Of a stretch of DNA of 64,000 nucleotides, positions 16,692-25,171 are shown piece after piece (position 1 is the first letter of the stretch; every line of letters starts with the position of its first letter). The stretch covers positions 1 through 64,000 of the forward strand of contig NZ_FOCV01000029.1 of NCBI RefSeq assembly GCF_900110205.1, read 5' to 3'. The notes under the pieces are model-generated. The model was given only the letters and a program-made list of their open reading frames with translations. It was not told the DNA's origin and did not search any database. The position numbers were made by a program, and so were the translations under genes. Origin of the DNA: Rhizobium tibeticum. GTDB taxonomy: Bacteria; Pseudomonadota; Alphaproteobacteria; Rhizobiales; Rhizobiaceae.

Positions 16692-16710
16692 CGATACCAT
16701 CGTACAATGG
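16692..16710 (+). promoter_or_regulatory. Regulon motif site B
   Basis: CGATACCATCGTACAATGG, identical to site A at 18 of 19 positions but on the other strand, 137 bp before the FixJ-like regulator. Its presence suggests that this regulator's gene belongs to the regulon. Confidence 0.7.
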
Positions 16711-16846
16711 ACTTCTGGCCAAAACGGCGCATCCTCGCCAAGCGGTCGGAGCAAGCGTATTGCGCTGCCGCGCCGCAAGTTGAAAGTTGTGATGCATTTA
16801 CTTCGATTGGACGACGAGCCTGCTGTCTTCTCTGGGGACGAAGCAC

Positions 16847-17527
16847 ATGTATCGGATGATCTCGGCAATGACGAATGCAGCGCTTCCCGACGGCGGGGAT
16901 ATCGAGCGACCAACAGTCGTGGTTATCGACGACGACATATCAGTCAGGGAATCCCTCGAACTCCTGATAGTGTCCGCGGGCTGGCGGCCCCTACTCTTTG
17001 AATCCGCCCAGTCCTACCTTGCAACGCCTCTCTCCTCGGCTCCGTGCTGCCTCGTCCTCGACGTAAATATGCCAGGCCTGAACGGCCTCGATTTGCAGAC
17101 CATGATCAACATGGGTGGCAATCGCATGCCCATCATTTTCGTCTCCGGCTTTGGCGATGTCCCGATGACCGTAAAGGCGCTCAAGGGGGGCGCGCTCGAT
17201 TTCCTTACGAAACCCATCGACACGATGGCGCTTCTGGAGGCAATCCGATCGGCACTGGCGCGGAGCGAAGAAATGCTGCGCAATGACGAGGAGCTTCGAC
17301 GGCTGCAGCGCTCGTACGAAACGCTGACCAAGCGGGAACGCGAGGTGATGATACGCGTGGTCAAGGGTCTCTTGAACAAGCAGGTCGCCTTCGACCTCGA
17401 TATAAGCGAGATCACCGTGAAGGCGCATCGCGGCCAAGTGATGCGTAAAATGGACGCGCGCACCCTTCCGGAACTGGTGAACATGGCTGCAAAGCTCCGC
17501 CTCGGAGAAAGTGTCGAGACAGACTGA
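16847..17527 (+). CDS. FixJ-family response regulator with LuxR-type DNA-binding domain
   Basis: This 226-residue two-component regulator has an N-terminal receiver (VVVIDDDISVRESLELLI) with phospho-acceptor D72 in LVLDVNMPGLNGL and the switch lysine in FLTKPID. A linker leads to a C-terminal LuxR/FixJ helix-turn-helix (LTKREREVMIRVVKGLLNKQ, then ISEITVKAHRGQVMRKM). It is the only response regulator of the block with an output domain, and a copy of the shared motif lies upstream. It is therefore the leading candidate for the regulator of the block, probably phosphorylated by one or both PAS kinases. A start at 16868 is also possible. Confidence 0.9.
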   Translation: MYRMISAMTNAALPDGGDIERPTVVVIDDDISVRESLELLIVSAGWRPLLFESAQSYLATPLSSAPCCLVLDVNMPGLNGLDLQTMINMGGNRMPIIFVSGFGDVPMTVKALKGGALDFLTKPIDTMALLEAIRSALARSEEMLRNDEELRRLQRSYETLTKREREVMIRVVKGLLNKQVAFDLDISEITVKAHRGQVMRKMDARTLPELVNMAAKLRLGESVETD

Positions 17528-17745
17528 AGCGTCCAGCAGACCGATTATCGCGGCAGCGGACTTTCCTCGCACTTCGACTCTTTCGGATCGATAGAGGACT
17601 ATCATCGCGACAGAGAGAGGTCGAGCGTCCCTTGGAGCTGCGTCATGGACAGGATCGGTGTGAGTGCGAACCGACCGACGCACATGGCGATGGCGAGGGA
17701 TACCGATCCCGGAACGACGACGGCACAAGGGTTCGGATGGCGCCT

Positions 17746-17783
17746 CATGCTCAATTCCGTCGACCATGCTCAATTCCGTCGAC
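17746..17783. repeat. 19-bp perfect tandem duplication
   Basis: CATGCTCAATTCCGTCGAC occurs twice in direct succession, directly downstream of the 3' end of the nitronate monooxygenase gene. It has no coding meaning I can see and may be a recent duplication. Confidence 0.8.
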
Positions 17784-17803
17784 GTTGAGGTGTTCGAGAG
17801 CGA

Positions 17804-18892
17804 TCAGGCTCGGCGCTCGATCACCATCAACGCTGCTTCGTAGAGGTTCCGGGTGAGGTCGAAGGCACCCATCCTGGGCGCAAGTCTCGCCGACTGGCCC
17901 GCCCATAGGTTCGTGAAGTCGTTCCGGGACGCCTTTTCCGCTTGGGCGCGCACGGCAGACAGTGCGGCTCCGGCCGAGGGGAACGCCGGCACCGCCTGTG
18001 AGATTGGACCGAGTTCCTGCATGAGACGGTTGACGATCCCTCGGGCTGGGCGACCAGTGAACACGTTCGTGACCGCGGTGCTGTCGTCACCTGCCTCTGC
18101 GAGCGCTTGCGCGTGTACCGCCGGGATCTTCGCCTCCGGGCAGAACAGGTAGGCAGTGCCGACCTGAACCGCGGAAGCCCCGAGCATCAACGCCGCTGCA
18201 ACGCCCCGCCCATCCGCGATACCTCCCGCTGCTATCACCGGAATCGCTACAGCATCGACAACTTGCGGAACGAGCGCCATCGTCCCGACCTGGGTGGCCA
18301 TGTCCTGCGTGAGGAAGTTGCCACGATGCCCTCCGGCCTCCGAACCCATCGCGATGACGGCGTCGGCCCCATTCGCCTCCAGCCACACGGCTTCGGACAC
18401 AGTCGTTGCCGAAGACACGACCTTCGCCCCGGCCGCCTTCACGCGGTCTACGAGCGTCTTGGTGGGCAATCCGAAATGGAAGCTCACCACTTCCGGCCTG
18501 TACTCTTCGACAACCTCGCAGAAGGCCTCATCGAACGGCGCACGACCCGCGCCGGAAACAGGAGCGGCTGGATCGAGATCGAATTCGACATAATATGGCG
18601 CCAGCAACGCCCTCCATCGCATCTGAGCGACCGCATCCACCGGAGGCGTTTGATGCGCGAAGAAGTTCACGTTCAGCGGCGACTTGATCGAGGCGCGTAT
18701 GCTGAGGATCGCAGCTTTCAGTTGATCGACGCTCAATTGAGCGCTCGGCAGCGAGCCTAGTCCGCCAGCCTGCGCTGCGGCGACCACCATCTCGATGGTC
18801 GTGGCACCCGCCATGGGCGCCTGGATGATCGGAAGCTCGATGCCGAAAAGATCGAGAATGCGTCGGTCTGGCCAGCTCGTCATATCGGACAC
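17804..18892 (-). CDS. Nitronate monooxygenase
   Basis: This 362-residue FMN enzyme of the 2-nitropropane dioxygenase family oxidises alkyl nitronates such as propionate 3-nitronate with oxygen. The TIM-barrel signatures are clear: IELPIIQAPMAGATT at the start, GSEAGGHRG in the middle with the conserved histidine, then PVIAAGGIADGRG and GASAVQVGTAYLFCPEA for FMN phosphate binding. It is transcribed alone, and motif site I lies 49 bp upstream. In this setting a detoxifying role against plant or fungal nitro compounds is possible; some family members instead act on other substrates. Confidence 0.88.
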   Translation of the reverse strand: MSDMTSWPDRRILDLFGIELPIIQAPMAGATTIEMVVAAAQAGGLGSLPSAQLSVDQLKAAILSIRASIKSPLNVNFFAHQTPPVDAVAQMRWRALLAPYYVEFDLDPAAPVSGAGRAPFDEAFCEVVEEYRPEVVSFHFGLPTKTLVDRVKAAGAKVVSSATTVSEAVWLEANGADAVIAMGSEAGGHRGNFLTQDMATQVGTMALVPQVVDAVAIPVIAAGGIADGRGVAAALMLGASAVQVGTAYLFCPEAKIPAVHAQALAEAGDDSTAVTNVFTGRPARGIVNRLMQELGPISQAVPAFPSAGAALSAVRAQAEKASRNDFTNLWAGQSARLAPRMGAFDLTRNLYEAALMVIERRA

Positions 18893-18941
18893 CGTCCCAT
18901 TCGTGAGGTCGGATCCTGATAGATCAGTGGATGAGGCCAGT

Positions 18942-18960
18942 CTATTGCACCTGATGATCT
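18942..18960 (-). promoter_or_regulatory. Regulon motif site I (weaker copy)
   Basis: Minus-strand AGATCATCAGGTGCAATAG, 49 bp before the nitronate monooxygenase start. The 3' half (GTGCAATAG) matches well and the 5' half is degenerate. Confidence 0.5.
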
Positions 18961-18983
18961 GGCACCCGATCCAAAGGTATCGG

Positions 18984-19002
18984 GGACACCTTCGTACAAT
19001 AG
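18984..19002 (+). promoter_or_regulatory. Regulon motif site C
   Basis: GGACACCTTCGTACAATAG, preceded directly by CCAAAGGTATCGG, 151 bp before the SDR that heads the long plus-strand operon ending at the aldehyde dehydrogenase. The upstream GGTATCGG makes an imperfect palindrome with the motif's first half. Confidence 0.7.
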
Positions 19003-19153
19003 TGAGACGCCGAAATCCGCGAGATGGTGTCGTTACGGCGGTTGGCGACGATCGTTCCTACCCGCAACAGCAGAGACATGACTTTAAGTCCTAGCGAACC
19101 TGCCGCGCCTCGGCGGGCGAAGGATCCTGCGTGTCCTAATATGGAGGTGTATA

Positions 19154-19879
19154 ATGAGCACGCGTAAAACAATCCTGATCACTGGCGCGTCGCAGGGGAT
19201 CGGCGCCGGACTGGTGAGATCATTCCTCGAACGAGGCTACAACGTCGTCGGTACTTCACGCCGCGTCACGGAAGTATTAGTGCCCGATGCAATGGAACGC
19301 CTGGAACTCGTCGATGGCGACGTCGGCGATCCGGCAACCGCCGAACGCGTGGCGCAACGCGCAATCGAACGCTTCGGATCGATCGACGCGCTGGTGAACA
19401 ACGCGGGCATTTTCTTCACCAAGCCGTTCCTCGAATATACGATCGATGACCTCCGGCAGCTTACCGCGACGAATGTGGAGGGATTCATCCATTTCACCAA
19501 ACACGCAATCCGGCAGATGCTTCGCCAGGGATCGGGCGGAAGCGTCGTCACGATAACGACTTCGCTGACCGACCACCCGATCGCTGGCGTGACCGCGTCG
19601 TTCGCCATGATCACCAAGGGCGGCCTGAATGCCGTCACGAAGAGCCTCGCGATGGAGTTCGCCAAGGACAACATCCGGGTGAACGCCGTCGCTCCGGGCA
19701 TCGTCGACACGCCGATGCATGAAAAGGATCCGAAGGACTTCCTGAAATCTCTCTCGCCAATGGGCACGATCACCGCCGTTCAGGAGATCGTCAACGGCGT
19801 GATCTATCTGACGGAATCCACCAACATCACCGGGGAGGTGCTGCACGTCGACAACGGCGCACATTTGGGAAAATGGTAG
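19154..19879 (+). CDS. SDR family oxidoreductase with altered active site
   Basis: This 241-residue short-chain dehydrogenase has the cofactor motif TGASQGIG near residue 10 and NNAG near residue 82. The catalytic tetrad is unusual. The stretch that normally reads YxxxK is AMITK here, with alanine in place of tyrosine, and the usual serine position reads ITTS, with threonine there. Some SDR subgroups with this region are known, so it may use other residues or not be a classical dehydrogenase. An AGGAGG-like site (ATGGAGGTG) precedes the ATG. It opens the operon controlled from site C and overlaps the RidA gene by seven bases. Confidence 0.85.
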   Translation: MSTRKTILITGASQGIGAGLVRSFLERGYNVVGTSRRVTEVLVPDAMERLELVDGDVGDPATAERVAQRAIERFGSIDALVNNAGIFFTKPFLEYTIDDLRQLTATNVEGFIHFTKHAIRQMLRQGSGGSVVTITTSLTDHPIAGVTASFAMITKGGLNAVTKSLAMEFAKDNIRVNAVAPGIVDTPMHEKDPKDFLKSLSPMGTITAVQEIVNGVIYLTESTNITGEVLHVDNGAHLGKW

Positions 19880-20343
19880 TCCCTGGCGCAGACGCACGAT
19901 TGAGGGATCTTGGTATCGAGCTCCCTCCCCCGCCGACACCTTTCGGCGCCTATGTAGAGGCGGTCCAGGTCGGTCCGCTTCTCTTCCTGAGCGGCATGCT
20001 CCCGGTGATTGGACACGAAGCGATCTACCATGGGCGGGTCGGCCAAGGTCTTTCGATTCCCCAAGGCTACGACGCTGCCCGTGCCGCTTGCCTCAGCGGG
20101 CTCGCCGCGGCGAAGGCGCACCTGGGATCGCTGAACAAGATCAGCCGTATCGCCAAGCTCGGCGTCTACATCGCGTCGCCCGGCGATTTCCAGGAGCACC
20201 CGAAGGTTGCCGACGGAGCATCCGAGCTTCTGCGAGATGTCTTTGGCGCGTCGTTGGTTCCGCCCCGCATCGTCCTTGGCGTCTCCAGCATTCCGTTGGG
20301 AATGCCGGTCGAAATCGAACTCGTGCTCGAGATCGAATCCTAG
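19873..20343 (+). CDS. RidA family protein
   Basis: This 156-residue protein is of the RidA/YjgF/UK114 family, which hydrolyses reactive enamines and imines or acts on related intermediates. Family segments include VQVGPLLFLSGMLPV, ARAACLSGLAAAKAHLGSLN and RIVLGVSSIPLGMPVEIELV. It overlaps the SDR gene by seven bases, so the two are translationally coupled. A PLP enzyme that could produce such intermediates lies in the same regulon at 25172-26200. Confidence 0.88.
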   Translation: MVVPGADARLRDLGIELPPPPTPFGAYVEAVQVGPLLFLSGMLPVIGHEAIYHGRVGQGLSIPQGYDAARAACLSGLAAAKAHLGSLNKISRIAKLGVYIASPGDFQEHPKVADGASELLRDVFGASLVPPRIVLGVSSIPLGMPVEIELVLEIES

Positions 20344-20378
20344 CCACGTCGTTCGCCACAACCCGAATGGAGGTATTC

Positions 20379-21368
20379 ATGAAAGTCAGATCAACCCTCT
20401 CGACAGGTGCGGTCATCGCGTCGTCGAAATTCCTGACCGCCGCCGCAGTGCTCATGCTTCCCGCGCTCGCTCTTTCCGGGCAGACAATGGTCGCAGAGAA
20501 AACTGATCGTCCCGCCGACGCCAAGTCACAGCCGACGAGCGAGAAGCCGCAGATCCGGATCGAGAAGCGCACACCCGCATATTGGCGCGTCACCTTCGAC
20601 AATCCACCCTTCAACATATTCGGGCCGGAGACCATTCCGCAGATGGAGAAGGTCGTCGAGGAGATCGAAACGGATCCGAACCTGAGGGTAGTCGTCTTCG
20701 ACAGCGCGGTGCCGGGCTTCTTCCTCACCCACTATAACTTTACCCCCGCGCTCTCCGAATCCACGAGCCTTCCCTATGGGAAGACCGGGCTCCACCCCCT
20801 GCCGGACATGCTCGTTCGCATCAGCAAGGCGCCTGTCGTCTCCATCGCCCTCATCCGCGGGCGAGCCACGGGCGTCGGCAGCGAATTGGCGCTCGCCAGC
20901 GACATGCGGTTTGCCAGCAAGGAGAATGCAATCCTTTCCCAATGGGAGGTCGGAGCGGGTTTCGTTCCGGGTGGTGGCCCGATGGCGCGCCTCCCGCGTC
21001 TGATGGGCCGCGGCCGTGCGCTCGAAGTGCTTCTCGGCTCCGATGACATCAACGGCGAGCTTGCCGAGGAATACGGCTACGTCAACCGTTCGTTCGACGA
21101 CGACAAGCTCGACCCGTTCGTAGATGCGCTCGCCGCCAGAATTTCTGGTTTCGACCGCCAGGCGATTGCCGATACGAAACGGCTCGTCGATTTCGCCAGC
21201 CTCCCGAGCGATCCGGAAATCGGAGCGGGCTGGGACGCCTTCATCCAGTCCGTCCAGCGCCCGGTGGCGCAGAAGAACATCGGCCGCCTGATGGAAATGG
21301 GGCTGCAGACGAACCCCGACATCGAAGCGCGCCTCGGGCATTACACCCAGACTTTGGCCGACAAGTAG
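20379..21368 (+). CDS. Crotonase-like protein with an N-terminal signal peptide
   Basis: The product of 329 residues has a clear export signal (MKVRSTLS..., hydrophobic TAAAVLMLPALALSG at about 19-33), then a charged linker and an enoyl-CoA hydratase/isomerase fold. The crotonase core is present: SIALIRGRATGVGSELALAS for the oxyanion hole, and SQWEVGAGFVPGGGPMARLP with the catalytic-type glutamate. TGGAGG lies six bases before the ATG, so this start, which includes the signal, is well supported. Crotonases normally act on CoA esters in the cytoplasm, so export implies another substrate. It is the third gene of the site C operon. Confidence 0.85.
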   Translation: MKVRSTLSTGAVIASSKFLTAAAVLMLPALALSGQTMVAEKTDRPADAKSQPTSEKPQIRIEKRTPAYWRVTFDNPPFNIFGPETIPQMEKVVEEIETDPNLRVVVFDSAVPGFFLTHYNFTPALSESTSLPYGKTGLHPLPDMLVRISKAPVVSIALIRGRATGVGSELALASDMRFASKENAILSQWEVGAGFVPGGGPMARLPRLMGRGRALEVLLGSDDINGELAEEYGYVNRSFDDDKLDPFVDALAARISGFDRQAIADTKRLVDFASLPSDPEIGAGWDAFIQSVQRPVAQKNIGRLMEMGLQTNPDIEARLGHYTQTLADK

Positions 21369-21506
21369 GCCAAAGCCGCGCCCGCGCGTCGGAACGGCAG
21401 GTCGCGCGGGCGCACATCCTGCCAGTCGTCCACTCAGAGAAATCGCGCGGTTCCTAGCCGCGGAGATCTTCCGCACCGACAACCCAACCAGCGATGGAGA
21501 AGTCAC

Positions 21507-22058
21507 ATGCACAGCATCGAAAACCAGATCGTTGATTCCAGTTTTTCGGCAATCATCAACGCACCGATCGAACAGGTGGATATTCCGAAGTGGTGCTTTA
21601 CCCTGCCTGAGAAGGAATACCAGGGCTGCTCTCCGGCGCACATCGCTGCGGGCTTCACGACGGCGCCCGACGGCACGCGCATGTCGATCAATGTCGAGAC
21701 GATCGGCGGAAGCCTGATGGTCCAGCATTACCTCGAAACCCTCGGCGAGAAGGATCATCTCATTCTTGATTCCGATTCCGACGTGTTCACGCCAAATGGC
21801 CGCGTAACGATCCACGTCACCTGGGAGCTCAGCGTCAAGAAACTGGACGCGGGTCGATGCGAATTCACCAACCGCGTCAGGTCCTATGCAACGGACGAGA
21901 TGATGGCCTTCCTCGACCACCAGGGCATCCCCTTCGAGATCTTCCGGACGCAGCGGCAACCGATGTCAATCGCACACAACAAGGGCGAAACTCCCCTGTT
22001 TGCAGCAAGCATCCAGCGGGCGGCGCTGAAGAACGCCGCCTCCACGAAAGCGGCCTGA
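21507..22058 (+). CDS. Conserved hypothetical protein, SRPBCC-like
   Basis: This 183-residue protein has no family I recognise with certainty. The N-terminal half (FSAIINAPIEQVDIPKWCFT) and the run of amphipathic strands (VTIHVTWELSVKKLDAGRCE) resemble a START/SRPBCC ligand-binding fold, and it has no signal peptide. It sits between the crotonase-like gene and a cysteine hydrolase in the same direction, so it probably belongs to the same pathway. Confidence 0.6.
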   Translation: MHSIENQIVDSSFSAIINAPIEQVDIPKWCFTLPEKEYQGCSPAHIAAGFTTAPDGTRMSINVETIGGSLMVQHYLETLGEKDHLILDSDSDVFTPNGRVTIHVTWELSVKKLDAGRCEFTNRVRSYATDEMMAFLDHQGIPFEIFRTQRQPMSIAHNKGETPLFAASIQRAALKNAASTKAA

Positions 22059-22077
22059 TCATCGGAAGGAATACCCC

Positions 22078-22713
22078 ATGACACAACTGTCTTTCGACCG
22101 GAATAATACAGGTCTGCTGGTGGTCGATCCGTACAACGACTTCATTTCCGAAGGCGGCAAGATCTGGCCAAGGATCAAGGAAGTGGCCGAGGCGAACAAC
22201 TGCGTACCGCACATGCTCCAAGTGCTGAACGCGGCGCGCGAGGCGAAGCTTCGCGTCTTCTATGCTATGCATCATCGGTATCGCGCCGGCGATTACGAAA
22301 ATTGGAAGTTTATCGCTCCTATCCAGCGCGCGGCATGGCATCGCAAAAGCTTCGAGTTCGGCACCTGGGGCGGAGAATTCCGCGCCGAGTTCGTGCCACA
22401 GCCGGGCGAAGTCATCGCCTCCGAACACTGGTGCTCCAGCGGCTTCGCCAACACCGATCTCGATCTCGAGTTGAAGCGGCATGGAATCCAGAGGCTCATC
22501 GTGATCGGGCTCGTCGCGCATACCTGCATCGAGGCGACCGTGCGCTACGCCGCCGAACTCGGATACGACGTGACCGTCGTCAAGGACGCGGTAGCCGATT
22601 ACTCGCAGGAGATGATGCATGCCGCTCTGGAGGTCAACCTTCCCAGCTATGCCAGCGCTATCGTCGACACAAGGGAAGCCATCGAAGCGATCGCCCCTAC
22701 ACAAGCGGCGTAA
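22078..22713 (+). CDS. Cysteine hydrolase (isochorismatase-like)
   Basis: This 211-residue enzyme of the isochorismatase-like family hydrolyses amides, carbamates or related bonds through a cysteine. The aspartate of the triad is in LLVVDPYNDF near residue 18, and the nucleophile is in VIGLVAHTCIEATVRYAAEL near residue 149. A central lysine lies in WHRKSFEFG. The start is 19 bases after the previous stop, with GGAAGGAAT upstream. In the operon it could act after RidA or the SDR on an amide or carbamate. Confidence 0.85.
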   Translation: MTQLSFDRNNTGLLVVDPYNDFISEGGKIWPRIKEVAEANNCVPHMLQVLNAAREAKLRVFYAMHHRYRAGDYENWKFIAPIQRAAWHRKSFEFGTWGGEFRAEFVPQPGEVIASEHWCSSGFANTDLDLELKRHGIQRLIVIGLVAHTCIEATVRYAAELGYDVTVVKDAVADYSQEMMHAALEVNLPSYASAIVDTREAIEAIAPTQAA

Positions 22714-22784
22714 GCTTGCATCTCGGCGGCCACCAGAATCTGGCGGGCGTTCACGGACGCACGCCGAATCTCCCATCAAAATCG

Positions 22785-22799
22785 AAAAGTAATACTTTT
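22785..22799. promoter_or_regulatory. 15-bp palindrome before the aldehyde dehydrogenase
   Basis: AAAAGTA-A-TACTTTT is a perfect palindrome with one central base, followed within two bases by a second inverted repeat, AACCCT-CA-AGGGTT (22801-22814). Both lie in the only sizeable gap inside the 19-24 kb operon, 115-145 bp before the aldehyde dehydrogenase start, and could be an internal operator or a transcript end. Confidence 0.45.
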
Positions 22800-22929
22800 T
22801 AACCCTCAAGGGTTGGCATGCCCTTCGCCGGCACCTATGTGAGTTCGACAGCCAAATGCCGCCGACCTATGTCGATCCTCCCATATGGTACAGAGAGGCG
22901 GTCATGGCTCCCAATTCGAAAGGATCCAC

Positions 22930-24459
22930 ATGACATTCTCCGGCGACCTTCTCATCGGCGGCGCAAACGTGCGTGGCGCGGCTGCGACCTTCTCCGCGAT
23001 AAACCCTGCCAACGGCAGTGCAATGGACCCGACTTTCGCGGGCGCGACGAAGGAGCAGGTGGAGATGGCGACGGCTTTGGCGTGGGCCGCGTTCCCGGTC
23101 TACAAGGAGACGACGCTCGAAGATCGGGCGCACTTCCTGGAAGCCATCGCTGAAGGCATCATCGCACTCGGCGACGATCTCATCCTGCGAGCGATGGACG
23201 AAACTGGCCTGCCGCGCACACGAATCGAAGCCGAGCGCGCCAGAACTGTCGGACAGTTGCGCCTGTTCGCGAAAGAGGTGCGCGACGGCAAGTTTCAGAA
23301 GCTTCGCTTCGATCCGGCCGACGCTGACCGCAAGCCTGTTGCTAAACCGGACCTTCGACTGAGAAACATTGCTCTCGGTCCGGTCGCCGTATTCGGAGCA
23401 TCGAACTTTCCTCTAGCATTCTCTGTTGCTGGCGGCGACACAGCCTCGGCCCTCGCCGCCGGCTGCCCGGTTGTCGTCAAAGCACACTCTGCCCACCCCG
23501 GAACGTCCGCGCTCGTTGGCAAAGCAGTCGTGGATGCCGTCGCGGCATGCGGTCTTCCACCGGGGACGTTTGCCCTTTTGTTCGATGCAGGATTCGAGGT
23601 GGGACAGACCCTCGTCGCCGATCCCCGGATCCGTGCCGTCGGATTCACCGGTTCGCGCCGCGGCGGTACCGCGCTGATGAAGATCGCGTCGGAGCGGAAG
23701 CAACCGATACCTGTCTACGCCGAGATGAGCAGCATCAATCCCGTCATTCTTTATCCGAGCGCGCTTCGCAATCGCGGATCCAAGATCGGAACATCGTTCG
23801 CAACCGCTCTAACCCTGGGCGCGGGCCAGTTCTGCACCAATCCAGGCCTGATCATCGCCGTCGACGGTCCTGGACTCGATGCGTTCATCGAAAGTGCCAG
23901 TGCAGCGATTTCGGAAGCGCAGGCCCAGACCATGCTGACGGGCGGCATCTGCGAGGCCTACCGCAAGGGTGTGGCAAGGCTGTCGTCGTCATCGTCGGTC
24001 TCGCAGGTCGCTGCGGGGAAGAACGGAACTTCCTATCAGGCCGCGGCCGCGCTCTTCGAAACGACTGCCGCAGCATTCCTCTGCGATCCCGCGCTTCAGG
24101 AAGAAGTCTTCGGCGCCTCGGGACTGATTGTTCGCTGTAAGCACGAAACGGAGCTACGTGAAGTCATCGAATCCTTGGAGGGTCAGTTGACGATCGCCCT
24201 GCACGTGGATGCCGAGGACATCGCGGCCGCCTCGACGATCATCCCGCAGTTGGAGCTTCTCGCGGGCCGACTTCTCGTCAACGGCTTCGGAACCGGGGTC
24301 GAGGTATCCCCGGCGATGGTCCATGGGGGACCGTATCCGGCCACGTCAGACGGTAGATCGACCTCAGTCGGGACACTGGCGATTTATCGCTTCCTGCGGC
24401 CCGTTTCCTACCAGGACTTCCCGGCGGAGCTGCTTCCGGAGCCACTTAGACGGTCATAA
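22930..24459 (+). CDS. Aldehyde dehydrogenase (ketoglutarate-semialdehyde type)
   Basis: This 509-residue enzyme most resembles the NADP-dependent alpha-ketoglutarate semialdehyde dehydrogenases. Visible are VFGASNFPLAFSVAGGDTAS near residue 150, GFTGSRRGG for cofactor binding, the base glutamate in VYAEMSSINP and the nucleophile in LGAGQFCTNPG. The start at 22930 (MTFSGDLLIGG) gives normal family length. It ends the long plus-strand operon and would oxidise an aldehyde product of the pathway to an acid. Confidence 0.88.
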   Translation: MTFSGDLLIGGANVRGAAATFSAINPANGSAMDPTFAGATKEQVEMATALAWAAFPVYKETTLEDRAHFLEAIAEGIIALGDDLILRAMDETGLPRTRIEAERARTVGQLRLFAKEVRDGKFQKLRFDPADADRKPVAKPDLRLRNIALGPVAVFGASNFPLAFSVAGGDTASALAAGCPVVVKAHSAHPGTSALVGKAVVDAVAACGLPPGTFALLFDAGFEVGQTLVADPRIRAVGFTGSRRGGTALMKIASERKQPIPVYAEMSSINPVILYPSALRNRGSKIGTSFATALTLGAGQFCTNPGLIIAVDGPGLDAFIESASAAISEAQAQTMLTGGICEAYRKGVARLSSSSSVSQVAAGKNGTSYQAAAALFETTAAAFLCDPALQEEVFGASGLIVRCKHETELREVIESLEGQLTIALHVDAEDIAAASTIIPQLELLAGRLLVNGFGTGVEVSPAMVHGGPYPATSDGRSTSVGTLAIYRFLRPVSYQDFPAELLPEPLRRS

Positions 24460-24531
24460 GCGCACTCGGGCGGTCGACGAGGACGTCGGGCAGGCGTGAA
24501 CTGCCTCCCCGACCAACTTCATCTCCGAAGA

Positions 24532-25124
24532 TCAGAGTTCGGCTGCCTTGGCTGCCATTGTCGCCTTCGCCCACCATACGAGTTCGTCGAGAGCGATCTT
24601 TGCCGACGGCAGAAGGTTTGCCTCGATCTCCTCGATCGGCTTGTTGCCGCCCATCGGGAACACTGCAAAGAAATCGCTTCCGCCAATGTGAACGGCAGCG
24701 TGCGTGGAGACCATCTGCAGTTCCACGCCGATACCCCTGATGTGCTCGAGCGCGTGCGAGCCGCCAGTGCTGCCATATGCGATCGCGGTGAACGGCTTGC
24801 GGTTCCACTCCGTGTAGGCCTGATCGAGCGCGTTCTTCAGCGCCCCGGTGATCGAGCGATTGTATTCCGCGACGACGAAGATGTAGCCGTCATACTGCCC
24901 GACGGTCTTCTGCCAGCGGACCGCTTCCGGATCCCGGCTAGGCGCCCATGCATTGGATGCCACCTCATGAAAGAACGGCAGCGGATGGTCACGCAGGTCG
25001 ACCACCTCCACATCCATGTCGTCGCGGGCCTGCGCCTGCTTCAGCATCCATTGCGCTGGTTTGTCTCCGAAACGGGTCGACGGGTCGAGCCGATCGTGAC
25101 GGCGATTTTTGGTTTGGAAGCCAT
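24532..25124 (-). pseudogene. NADPH-dependent FMN reductase, frameshifted by an 8-bp duplication
   Basis: The intact part from 25047 (MLKQAQARDDMDVEVVDLRD) through EYNRSITGALKNALDQAY and YGSTGGSHAL is a flavodoxin-like NADPH-dependent FMN reductase. The true start is at 25124: MASKPKIAVTIGSTR, where GSTR is the FMN-phosphate loop. Directly after it the 8-bp unit CGGGTCGA occurs twice in tandem (25073-25080 and 25081-25088). Removing one copy restores a continuous frame through RFGDKPAQWMLKQ; as written, translation stops after 27 codons. It is an inactivated or slip-prone gene, or a sequence error. It ends the minus-strand operon with the PLP enzyme and tautomerase. Confidence 0.85.
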
Positions 25125-25171
25125 GCGATCCTCACTCCTGTTGGTTTCTGTCTATGGCCCTCGTTCGAGGG

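Noticed and set aside
20526..21959. 477-codon minus-strand frame
   Set aside because: It runs antisense to the crotonase-like gene and its neighbour and has the arginine-rich look of a shadow.
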